Part shown: piece after piece, positions 48,911 through 56,577 of the stretch | How positions within the stretch are numbered: position 1 is the stretch's first letter | Layout of the letters: every line of letters begins with the position of its first letter | NCBI GenBank assembly: GCA_025655575.1 | Contig: JAHXIP010000015.1 | Location: forward strand, 1 to 64,000 | Reading direction: 5' to 3' | Origin: Candidatus Thiodiazotropha sp. (ex Monitilora ramsayi) | GTDB lineage: Bacteria; Pseudomonadota; Gammaproteobacteria; Chromatiales; Chromatiaceae | Length of the DNA: 64,000 bases | Translations under genes and position numbers: made by a program | The notes under the pieces: generated by a model | What the model was told of the DNA's origin: nothing | The model's database searches: none | The model's input: the letters and a program-made list of their open reading frames with translations, nothing else

Positions 48911-49492
48911 ATGCAGACGCAAGTAGTAGTCGAGTCTGATCGATATCCACCGGGTGATTTGGCTATCTGGATCTTCATCCTTGCCGAGCTGGCCGCATTT
49001 GGCGCCTTTTTCGGTGCCTATGCCTTTACCCGCATGCAGAATGTAGAGATGTTCAACCACTATCAATCGATGCTTGATAGTGATGCTGCGCTGATCAATA
49101 CATTTGCCTTGATAACCAGCAGCTATTTTGTAGTGAGAGCAGTTGCATCCATTCGCGACAACAACAACCAAGGATGCGTGCGTTGGTTATTGGCAGCACT
49201 TGTCATGGGAGCACTCTTTCTGGTCGTAAAATCTCAAGAGTATGCACATCATATCAATGAGGGTATTACGTTAAGTACGAATACCTTCTACATGTTCTAT
49301 TTGTCGCTGACCTTTTTTCACTTCATGCATGTCATTATGGGGATGGTGATCCTGGCAGCAGTGGCAGTGAAAGCCAAACGCGGAGGATACAGTTCACAAC
49401 AGCATACCGGTGTTGAGACAGGTGCGTCCTACTGGCACATGGTGGATCTTGTCTGGTTGATTCTGTTTCCTCTCGTCTATGTTATGAGGTAG
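48911..49492 (+). CDS. norE: NorE, cytochrome c oxidase subunit III-like protein
   Basis: From ATG 48911 this is a 193-residue, five-helix protein of the heme-copper oxidase subunit III family (PPGDLAIWIFILAELAAFGAF at the start; TFFHFMHVIMGM and GASYWHMVDLVWLILFP late). Subunit III relatives of this length in nor clusters are NorE, which supports full NO reductase activity. The frame extends to 48872 without family sequence. It is followed after 6 bp by norF. Confidence 0.88.
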   Translation: MQTQVVVESDRYPPGDLAIWIFILAELAAFGAFFGAYAFTRMQNVEMFNHYQSMLDSDAALINTFALITSSYFVVRAVASIRDNNNQGCVRWLLAALVMGALFLVVKSQEYAHHINEGITLSTNTFYMFYLSLTFFHFMHVIMGMVILAAVAVKAKRGGYSSQQHTGVETGASYWHMVDLVWLILFPLVYVMR

Positions 49493-49498
49493 ACCTGG

Positions 49499-49774
49499 AT
49501 GAAAAAACGTGTTGTTCTGGGCATTCGTGCCTGTACCTGGGTCTGGTTGATTATGATGAGCCTGACGCTGGTGACCTATTTAATCGGACAATTCGGCCTT
49601 GGTGGCCTGAGCGCTTCACTGACTGTGTTGGGCTTTGCCCTGCTAAAGGGTCAGATGGTGGGTGACTATTTTATGGGTCTGAAAAGGATACAAGGCTTTT
49701 GGCGTTGGCCTGTCAGCCTGTGGTTGTTTATACCTGGCGGACTAGTCGGTATCGCATTTACACTTGTCGGATGA
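49499..49774 (+). CDS. norF: NorF-like small membrane protein
   Basis: A 91-residue protein with three helices, resembling cytochrome oxidase subunit IV-type proteins: KGQMVGDYFMGLKRIQGFWRW holds the conserved region. NorF usually follows NorE and improves NO reductase activity. It starts 6 bp after norE, and its end is 10 bp before norQ. Confidence 0.82.
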   Translation: MKKRVVLGIRACTWVWLIMMSLTLVTYLIGQFGLGGLSASLTVLGFALLKGQMVGDYFMGLKRIQGFWRWPVSLWLFIPGGLVGIAFTLVG

Positions 49775-49784
49775 GGAACTGTTG

Positions 49785-50603
49785 ATGGAAAAAACCATAA
49801 GTGCAACAGCTCGGGAGTTACACCAGGATCTCCCTTTCTATAAGCCTCAGGCAAAAGAGGTCGAGCTGTTTGAATATGGCTATCGACACCAGTTGCCTGT
49901 GTTGATCAAAGGGCCAACCGGCTGTGGTAAGACACGTTTTATCAACTACATGGCCGCCAGGCTGAACCGGCCTGTCTACACGGTGGCTTGTCATGACGAC
50001 CTGAGTGCTGCCGATCTGGTGGGGCGTCATTTGATCGGTGATAGTGGAACTTACTGGTCAGATGGTCCCCTGACGCGTGCAGTGCGAGAGGGCGCTATCT
50101 GCTATTTGGATGAGGTTGTGGAGGCACGCAAAGACACGACGGTAGTCATGCATCCACTAACCGACGATAGACGAATATTACCCTTAGAACGTACGGGAGA
50201 AATTCTCAAAGCACCACCTGAATTTATGCTGGTGGTCTCATACAATCCTGGCTATCAAAATCTTTTAAAGGGTATGAAGCCGAGTACCAGACAGCGTTTC
50301 GTTGCAGTACGTTTTGATTTCCCGGCGCCCGAATTGGAGTGTGAGATTTTGATTGGGGAGTCGGGTATCGACCCCGATATGGCTAAACAATTGGTGCGAC
50401 TGGCCAATGCCATGCGTGCCCTCAAGGATCACGATTTGGAAGAGGCTGCATCTACACGACTACTGGTCTATGCAGCGACACTGATTCTTGGCGGTTATGA
50501 ACCGGTTGAAGCCTGCCGTGCCGCATTGGTAGAGCCATTGACTGATGATACGGAAACTGCGACTGCCTTGATGGAGGTCGTCTATGCCACAGTCGGGCGC
50601 TGA
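49785..50603 (+). CDS. norQ: NorQ, MoxR-type AAA+ ATPase
   Basis: A 272-residue AAA+ ATPase with Walker A GPTGCGKT (43-50), Walker B ICYLDEVVEA and the arginine-finger region MKPSTRQRFVAVRF. With NorD it inserts the non-heme iron into NorB. ATG 49785 with GAGG upstream is chosen; the frame is open to TTG 49764. It overlaps the next small gene by 20 bp. Confidence 0.92.
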   Translation: MEKTISATARELHQDLPFYKPQAKEVELFEYGYRHQLPVLIKGPTGCGKTRFINYMAARLNRPVYTVACHDDLSAADLVGRHLIGDSGTYWSDGPLTRAVREGAICYLDEVVEARKDTTVVMHPLTDDRRILPLERTGEILKAPPEFMLVVSYNPGYQNLLKGMKPSTRQRFVAVRFDFPAPELECEILIGESGIDPDMAKQLVRLANAMRALKDHDLEEAASTRLLVYAATLILGGYEPVEACRAALVEPLTDDTETATALMEVVYATVGR

Positions 50604-51009
50604 CTATCCTTCACAGGATCCGGCGGGAACGACTATGGCCGTTACTGCTGAATCCCTCTATCTAGCTAATCTGCTACTGATACCAGGTATTGCTTTCGTC
50701 ATCTTGCTGGTGCTTTATCTGAAACGCCACGACGATTCACCGCCACTGGCTTTATCCCACCTGGAACAGACTTTCTCGGCCTCACTCTGGGCCGGTATAT
50801 TATTGGTGATCGTGAATGCCTTTATTGTGCTATTGGGCGGATATACCGGACCCTATACCTGGATGATTGTCATCATCTACTTCACGGTATGTCACTCAAC
50901 ATTGATCCTCATTGGAATGCTAGGATTGGCAAAAGCGTTGGCTGGGAAGTGTTATCACTATCCACTCATCGGCAGACCGCTACCGGATGGTTGTCGAGGC
51001 ATGGTGTAA
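50584..51009 (+). CDS. DUF4870-like membrane protein between norQ and norD
   Basis: A 141-residue protein with three helices (about 25-45, 65-88 and 92-118) and a C-terminal GLAKALAGKCYHYPLIGRPL, a pattern close to DUF4870 (Tic20-like) proteins. It overlaps norQ by 20 bp and ends 45 bp before norD, so it is embedded in the nor accessory operon. No role in NO reductase is established. It may help membrane docking of the NorQD complex (inference). Confidence 0.72.
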   Translation: MPQSGADYPSQDPAGTTMAVTAESLYLANLLLIPGIAFVILLVLYLKRHDDSPPLALSHLEQTFSASLWAGILLVIVNAFIVLLGGYTGPYTWMIVIIYFTVCHSTLILIGMLGLAKALAGKCYHYPLIGRPLPDGCRGMV

Positions 51010-51053
51010 TGGTCGTCGCTTACCCGCTCATTCTTCGGTCTAGGTCTTAAGCC

Positions 51054-52886
51054 ATGGAAGAGAAGGTTGGTGAACTTTGGCACAAGTTGATCACCCGGCT
51101 TGCACAAGATCGCTATCCCCAAGCAGCCGTACGTTTAACCGATCTCAGTCATACGCTGGGTATTCTGTTTCGTGCCTTCGGCGGTGATGGTGGACTTCGG
51201 ATCGAGACAGCGGATGCGACACAACATCATGCAAGGCGTGGTTTTCTGCAACGCATAGCCGGAAGCGCAACCAAGATTGAACTTGCCTGGCGAGATGAAC
51301 ACGCTTTACGTTTGCCTGAAGTCATTGATCTATTTCCGGAACAGTCATTAAACCGCGACCTCTATTTTTGGCTTGCTGCATTGGCATCCTGCGATCAAGG
51401 TTGGGTAGAGCCATGGCTTGTCAAAAACCAGCGATTGACAAAGGCGACACTGGAGCGTTATCCAGGCATGGCCTCACGCTATCAACGTTTACTTGAAGCG
51501 CACCTGCTACAGCGTCCCGACCCAGAACACCTAAAACAGGATGAGGCAAATCAGGAAAATACAATTAGAGAAGCACTGATCTATCCTGGAAAAGCACCAG
51601 CTTTGGCACCGGCAAGTCATGCACCATATCCAGTACCCTTGTGGTTACATCCATCGCCGCCAGGAATCGCCTGGGGATCATCTGATAGTGCTGAGCCTGA
51701 GAATTCGTCAGGTGGTGATACAAAACCAATGGAGGATAATCGCAGTCGCCGGGGTGAACGTTCAGAGATGTCGGAGGATGATAGAGGGTTGATCACAATC
51801 CGCATGGAGAACATCCTGACATGGGGGGAATTTGCCAAGCTCGACAGGGGGGCTGAAGAGAACGATGACTTGGATCAGGCAATGGATGCGGCAGACCAGA
51901 TGGAACAGTTCAACGTTACCCGGGACGGAAAGTCAGTCGCTTCAAAACTACGATTCGATCTCGATTTGCCTTCTGATGCTTGCGATGACGAAATCTTAAC
52001 TGAAGGTGTGCTGCTCCCGGAATGGGATTGGAAGCAGCAGGCGATGCAACCGGCACACTGCCGCATCTCTGTCATGCAGGCCGGTGATACACAACCGATA
52101 GCATTACCCGCACACTTGAACAAAACAGCGAAACAGTTGCGAGCACAGTTTCAACAGCTGATGCCAGCACGTGTTTGGCAGCATGGACAGGCAGACGGCA
52201 GTGAAATTGATCTGGATGCTTTCTTACGGTTTTCCGCAGAGCGTGGCAGTGGCCACTTGACGAGTGCGGATAATCTCTACAGGGATCTGCGTACCGGTGC
52301 AAGGGATCTGACCTGTCTGTTACTGGCGGATCTTTCACTCTCCACTGACAGCTGGATTGACAATCATCATCGCGTGATAGATGTGATTCGCGACAGTCTC
52401 TATTTGTTTGCAGAATCCCTCTCGGCTACCGGTGATCGATTTGGCTTGTACGGTTTTTCATCGAGAAAGCGAGACCCTGTTCGATTCCATCAGATTAAAT
52501 CGTTTGATGAGCGTTATTCCGCTGATTCACGTGGCCGCATTGAAGCGATAAAACCAGGCTATTACACCCGTATGGGCGCTGCTATCAGATACGCACACAA
52601 GCTCCTTAACGAACAGCCAGCACAGCGGCGTTTGCTATTACTGCTAAGTGACGGAAAGCCAAATGATCTAGATAAATACGAAGGTCGCTATGGTGTAGAA
52701 GACACGCGACAGGCAGTCCGTGAAGCACGTAACAGTGGTATACAACCTTTCTGTGTAACGATCGACGAAAAGGGTAATGATTACCTGCCTTACCTCTTTG
52801 GCAGCGGTGGTTACGTGGTGATTCACAAACCGCAGGAGCTGCCCAGAAAACTACCCTTACTCTATGCCCGGTTAACCAGGGAATAA
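51054..52886 (+). CDS. norD: NorD, von Willebrand factor A domain protein
   Basis: A 610-residue cytoplasmic protein. The N-terminal part is helical, a charged linker spans about 200-300, and the C-terminal VWA domain has the MIDAS motif DLSLSTDSW near residue 426. NorD links the NorQ ATPase ring to NorCB for iron insertion. It is the last gene of the norEFQ-x-D run; a 270-bp gap with a new Dnr box follows. Confidence 0.92.
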   Translation: MEEKVGELWHKLITRLAQDRYPQAAVRLTDLSHTLGILFRAFGGDGGLRIETADATQHHARRGFLQRIAGSATKIELAWRDEHALRLPEVIDLFPEQSLNRDLYFWLAALASCDQGWVEPWLVKNQRLTKATLERYPGMASRYQRLLEAHLLQRPDPEHLKQDEANQENTIREALIYPGKAPALAPASHAPYPVPLWLHPSPPGIAWGSSDSAEPENSSGGDTKPMEDNRSRRGERSEMSEDDRGLITIRMENILTWGEFAKLDRGAEENDDLDQAMDAADQMEQFNVTRDGKSVASKLRFDLDLPSDACDDEILTEGVLLPEWDWKQQAMQPAHCRISVMQAGDTQPIALPAHLNKTAKQLRAQFQQLMPARVWQHGQADGSEIDLDAFLRFSAERGSGHLTSADNLYRDLRTGARDLTCLLLADLSLSTDSWIDNHHRVIDVIRDSLYLFAESLSATGDRFGLYGFSSRKRDPVRFHQIKSFDERYSADSRGRIEAIKPGYYTRMGAAIRYAHKLLNEQPAQRRLLLLLSDGKPNDLDKYEGRYGVEDTRQAVREARNSGIQPFCVTIDEKGNDYLPYLFGSGGYVVIHKPQELPRKLPLLYARLTRE

Positions 52887-53094
52887 TAGGCTCGATCGTA
52901 AAGGAGAACGCTTGTTTTTCACTATCTTCTATAAGTGAAAATGCGACGACGGCATAGTGAGAGTAATGCTCGAAATCACCTGTCAATTCACCAAATGATG
53001 AATTGTTCGTTCCTGTGACTTGATACTTGAAATTGTGAGTATTCGTGACCAACAAAGCAATAACCGATCATTCTAATATTCTAATTGATCTGTA

Positions 53095-53108
53095 TTGATT
53101 CAAGTCAA
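53095..53108. promoter_or_regulatory. Dnr/FNR box upstream of hemerythrin module
   Basis: TTGATTCAAGTCAA (TTGAT-N4-GTCAA) lies 47 bp before the ATG at 53155. That is rather close for a class II site but plausible. Confidence 0.78.
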
Positions 53109-53154
53109 GGAGAGCGCACTGAACAGGAAGAGAATAAGACGGAAAATGAGGTGA

Positions 53155-53598
53155 ATGAAAATGGAAACGATCGCAAACTCAATGACGCATGACCACCGTC
53201 GTTGTGATGAGATATTTGTCAATATGGAACAGGCCATTATCCGAAAAGCGTGGCGTGATGCTGAACAATTGATGGGCGAATTTGTTCAGTCAATGGAGCA
53301 TCATTTCGAGATTGAAGAGGGTAAGCTTTTCCCTGCTCTGGAAGAGATGGGCAGTCAGGCAAGTGGCCCTGTCAATGTAATGATTATGGAACATGATCAA
53401 CTGCGCCATTTAATGACGCAGCTGAATTCAGCCATATCAAAAGAATTAAAAGAACTGGCTGCAGAACTATCGGATACGCTTCTTGTGACGATGCAGCAAC
53501 ATAATATGAAGGAAGAGAATGTTTTATATCCGATGGCAGACAGGGTTGTCCCTGGCTTAAATGTGGAGATAGCCAGTCATCTTGTGGAGTCCTGCTAG
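53155..53598 (+). CDS. Hemerythrin HHE-domain protein
   Basis: A 147-residue soluble four-helix protein with diiron ligands in MTHDHRRCDEIF, EHHFEIEEGKLFPALEE, MIMEHDQLRHLM and QQHNMKEENVLYPM. It resembles the HHE half of NO-stress proteins such as YtfE/DnrN but lacks their N-terminal ScdA domain. It is the first gene of a coupled trio with a DUF2249 protein and a large membrane protein behind a Dnr box. It may bind NO or repair NO-damaged iron centres (inference). Confidence 0.86.
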   Translation: MKMETIANSMTHDHRRCDEIFVNMEQAIIRKAWRDAEQLMGEFVQSMEHHFEIEEGKLFPALEEMGSQASGPVNVMIMEHDQLRHLMTQLNSAISKELKELAAELSDTLLVTMQQHNMKEENVLYPMADRVVPGLNVEIASHLVESC

Positions 53599-53837
53599 TG
53601 GAGCATAAGCTCGATGTTCGTGAATTGGAGCCTCCTGTACCCATGGAGCGTATCCTTGACGAACTGGAGGAGCTTAGCACCAGCGATTGGTTGCGGATTC
53701 AACATAATAGAGAACCTTATCCACTGTACAGCCTGCTGAGAGAAATGGACTTCACATGGAACACAACATGGTCTAACGGTGAGTGCATTATTTTTATCTG
53801 GCATACGGGATACCCACCACCTGGTGATATGAGGTAG
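53598..53837 (+). CDS. DUF2249 domain protein
   Basis: A 79-residue protein beginning at GTG 53598, overlapping the hemerythrin stop by one base. It has the DUF2249/SirA-like pattern LDVRELEPPVPMERILDELE and a late GECIIFIWHTG strand. DUF2249 domains are commonly encoded next to hemerythrin or NO-related genes. Small TusA/SirA-like folds can handle sulfur or bind partners, but no activity is established here. Confidence 0.84.
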   Translation: MEHKLDVRELEPPVPMERILDELEELSTSDWLRIQHNREPYPLYSLLREMDFTWNTTWSNGECIIFIWHTGYPPPGDMR

Positions 53838-53840
53838 ATT

Positions 53841-55115
53841 GTGAATACTGCAGGGCTGTCTCTGGACCAAGCACCTCCAATCATCATACCTGTCAAATTT
53901 TTTCTTACAGCATCTCTTTTTTCTTTTTTTATCGGCGCACTGATTCTTATTGAAGGAGAAGAGATTTTCCTTTCGAGATGGAGCCCTCTGGCGCTGGGTT
54001 TAACTCATCTGGTTACAGTCGGATTTCTTGCTCAGGTAATGACTGGAGCCATGATGCAACTACTGCCTGTACTTGCAGGATCACCGGTGCCTGCAGTCAT
54101 TGCAACCAGTCGTGCCATTCATCTCTCGATGTTGACAGGTGCTGTTCTTCTAGTGATTGGTTTTATCCAGACCTTTCATCATTCATTAATCATCGGCGCA
54201 TCATTTCTGGCAGTAGCATTCTTAATCATACTGGTGTCTGCTGCCGTTTCTCTATACTTATCGAAAAGCCCACTGCAAAACACACTGTCTATCGCCCTTG
54301 GTTGGGTTGCGCTTGTGCCAACAGCAGCTTTCGGTCTATTTTTGGTCTTGGGTCTTACCGGGATTATTCAAATATCCGATATGACTCAGATGACTACACT
54401 TCACCTTTCATGGGGTTTACTTGGCTGGGTCGGTATCGTTCTTTTCTCGACAATATTCAGAATAATACCAATTTTTTATGTAACAAAAGAGATACCATCA
54501 TCCATTCAGGTTTGGTCACTACCTATAGTCTTTTTCTTGCTGATGTTGACTACAGTATCGAATTACTTAAATGCCGGGTTACTCAAAACCGGCCTGTCAT
54601 TAACTGTTGTATTATTTCTCATTATTGCATTCTTTGCTGCTGCATCTATTCATAGACGAAAGAGAAAGATCATCGATTCCACCTTGTTGTTCGTTTGGAC
54701 GGGTATTTTCAGTTTGGTCCTTTCAGCAATTGCCTGGATTCTATCTGATAATGATATTCTGGTTGGTACGCTTCTCCTCTGGGGCGTGTGTCTGACGATC
54801 CCAATCGGCGTCATTTACAAAATCATTCCTTTTTTATGCTGGTTTCACCTACAGGGCATGCAGATTAAGCGGGAGAAACTCACCTATACTCTACCTTCAA
54901 TGAAATATTTCATCAGAGAAAGGTCTGCCAAGGTCCATTACTACCTGCATATGTCTTCCTTTTGCCTGCTGCTTTTTGCCTTTTTGTTGCCTGCTCCCTT
55001 TACACGGCTTGCAGGTCTGGCATTCACATTCTCTTCACTCTATCTTTTTAAAAATATACTTTTTGCCTTTCTCAGGTTTCGCAGAGAGCAGCGATTTCTC
55101 TGCTCGGAAGGTTGA
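53841..55115 (+). CDS. 12-TM membrane protein, NnrS/heme-copper-oxidase-like
   Basis: A 424-residue protein starting at GTG 53841, 3 bp after the DUF2249 gene, with about 12 helices. Conserved-looking intramembrane His residues lie in LGLTHLVTVGFLAQVM, in TTLHLSWGLLGW and in PFLCWFHLQGM. The first resembles the GLTH..T.GFL pattern of NnrS and NorB-like proteins, so heme binding is possible. I cannot assign it firmly. The context (Dnr box, hemerythrin, DUF2249) suggests a role in NO tolerance or signalling. Confidence 0.7.
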   Translation: MNTAGLSLDQAPPIIIPVKFFLTASLFSFFIGALILIEGEEIFLSRWSPLALGLTHLVTVGFLAQVMTGAMMQLLPVLAGSPVPAVIATSRAIHLSMLTGAVLLVIGFIQTFHHSLIIGASFLAVAFLIILVSAAVSLYLSKSPLQNTLSIALGWVALVPTAAFGLFLVLGLTGIIQISDMTQMTTLHLSWGLLGWVGIVLFSTIFRIIPIFYVTKEIPSSIQVWSLPIVFFLLMLTTVSNYLNAGLLKTGLSLTVVLFLIIAFFAAASIHRRKRKIIDSTLLFVWTGIFSLVLSAIAWILSDNDILVGTLLLWGVCLTIPIGVIYKIIPFLCWFHLQGMQIKREKLTYTLPSMKYFIRERSAKVHYYLHMSSFCLLLFAFLLPAPFTRLAGLAFTFSSLYLFKNILFAFLRFRREQRFLCSEG

Positions 55116-55152
55116 GTCATCGCTTACTATTACATGCAGAGGAAAGGGCGGT

Positions 55153-55899
55153 ATGATTTATCGACTAATACTGGCTAGCTTGCTGTTTTCCTGTGAGGCA
55201 AACTCCCTGGAGTCGACACCTTTGCCTGTGGGCGATTGCGATCTGCCTAAACCGCTGCATGACTATAGACACTGCAATTTCAATGGCAGAGATCTCTCGG
55301 GTGCCGACCTGGCGGGCAGCCTACTGAAAGGCGTTAATCTGCAAAATACAAAGTTATTCGATTGCAACCTCAAAGATGCCATATTGATTGAAGCTGATTT
55401 GAAGTGGGCGATGCTCTCTGGTTGCAATGCAGCGCAAGCAGACTTCTCTCAATCAGATCTCTTTCATACTAATTTTGATGAAGCAATCGTAACTAGTGCT
55501 AATTTTTTCAGAGCAAACCTTTTTGGTGCTAGCATGAATAGCGTCACTGCTGTAGGTGCAAGCTTTCAACATGCCAACCTCAAAGATATTTCTATGGAAG
55601 AGAGCCAGTTCATCCGCTGTAATTTCGATCAGGCATTCATGATGCGTGCCGTACTCATTGAAAGTAATTTGACGGATTCAAGTCTACGTCAGGTAGTACT
55701 CACAGGTGCAGCACTGGAACATGCGGATTTTACCCGGACAGACCTCTCTGGATCACTGCTCAACGGTACAACACTCACTGAAACCATTTTTCACAATGCA
55801 AAACTTACCGGTGCACGTTTCACAAATGCGCGGTTTCAAGCACCTGACTTTTCCGGCGCAACAGACATACCCACAGATATTCTTAAAGAAAAACCATAA
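55153..55899 (+). CDS. Secreted pentapeptide-repeat protein
   Basis: From ATG 55153 (GGAAAGG upstream) the product has 248 residues with a short signal peptide and about 30 A(D/N)LXX-type pentapeptides (DLSGADLAGSLLKGVNL, ANLFGASM, TDLSGSLLNG). These fold as a square beta-helix. The ORF is open upstream to 54976 within the preceding gene, but the added residues have no repeat. The role is unknown. It is cotranscribed with the NnrS-like gene (37-bp gap), so it probably belongs to the same Dnr unit. Confidence 0.82.
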   Translation: MIYRLILASLLFSCEANSLESTPLPVGDCDLPKPLHDYRHCNFNGRDLSGADLAGSLLKGVNLQNTKLFDCNLKDAILIEADLKWAMLSGCNAAQADFSQSDLFHTNFDEAIVTSANFFRANLFGASMNSVTAVGASFQHANLKDISMEESQFIRCNFDQAFMMRAVLIESNLTDSSLRQVVLTGAALEHADFTRTDLSGSLLNGTTLTETIFHNAKLTGARFTNARFQAPDFSGATDIPTDILKEKP

Positions 55900-55917
55900 A
55901 CAGGATTTCTGGGCTGC

Positions 55918-55931
55918 TTGATTTTGATCAA
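55918..55931. promoter_or_regulatory. FNR/Dnr box upstream of a possible small gene
   Basis: TTGATTTTGATCAA is a perfect TTGAT-N4-ATCAA palindrome, 19 bp after the pentapeptide gene stop and 96 bp before a 39-codon frame. It may also drive the genes at 56236 and 56574. Confidence 0.8.
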
Positions 55932-56026
55932 ACTGTTCTACGATATGATACGTTCTAATTGATAATATCTATTAGGCATTGGCAATCCATCGCTTTACAT
56001 CGATTCAGTCTGTAGTGAATGTACGC

Positions 56027-56146
56027 ATGGCTTTGACCACACACAATCTCCTGAATATGCTACCACCTGTCACACAATATCTCGGTTTGTTGATGTTGGG
56101 ATGTGCAGTCACTGCTGGCATTCAGATAGAAGTAATCAACAGATGA
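56027..56146 (+). CDS. Possible 39-residue single-helix membrane protein
   Basis: ATG 56027 to TGA 56144 encodes 39 residues with a hydrophobic helix (YLGLLMLGCAVTAGIQIEV) and a polar N-terminus. It lies within the 336-bp gap between the pentapeptide gene and a secreted protein gene, behind an FNR/Dnr box. No good ribosome binding site is visible, so the call is tentative. Small membrane peptides are common in respiratory complexes. Confidence 0.4.
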   Translation: MALTTHNLLNMLPPVTQYLGLLMLGCAVTAGIQIEVINR

Positions 56147-56235
56147 TAGAGTTGCCATACTTATCAGGCAATATGTATTACATTAGAAATATGCGCTAAT
56201 ACATTGTAATTATTAGCATAATTAAATTAATTCAT

Positions 56236-56577
56236 ATGATTAAAAAAACTATATCTGCTAGTTTCTTTGTGCTTCTTCTATGGCAGGTAGGAGCTCAGGC
56301 GGTAACAGATGATCAGTTGGCGGTGATCCGTGAACTCGGTTCTCTCAATGGTATTGCATTGCACTGTAATGGCCTTGCTGAGACGCAAAGGATTAAGCGG
56401 GCATTGGTTTCATTTCTTCCCAAGCGGAGACAATTGGGTGAGTTGTTCGATCATCAAACCAACCAGTCTTTCATGGCATTTATGAAAGAAAACGCCAGTT
56501 GCCCAAGTCCACAGACATTGGCTCAAGAAGTCGATGAATCCCTCAGGAAACTAGAATCGGTCTATAGCGCACCATGA
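56236..56577 (+). CDS. Secreted hypothetical protein
   Basis: A 113-residue protein with a signal peptide (cleavage after AQA, about residue 22) and a helical mature part with two Cys residues (LHCNGL and NASCPS), which may form a disulfide. I do not recognise the family. Its end overlaps the ZnuA-SCO gene by 4 bp (ATGA), so it is translationally coupled to a metal-delivery protein and may assist it. Confidence 0.62.
   Translation: MIKKTISASFFVLLLWQVGAQAVTDDQLAVIRELGSLNGIALHCNGLAETQRIKRALVSFLPKRRQLGELFDHQTNQSFMAFMKENASCPSPQTLAQEVDESLRKLESVYSAP

Noticed and set aside
52606..53055. 149-codon minus-strand frame at the norD end
   Set aside because: Mostly antisense to norD; no family features or start signal.
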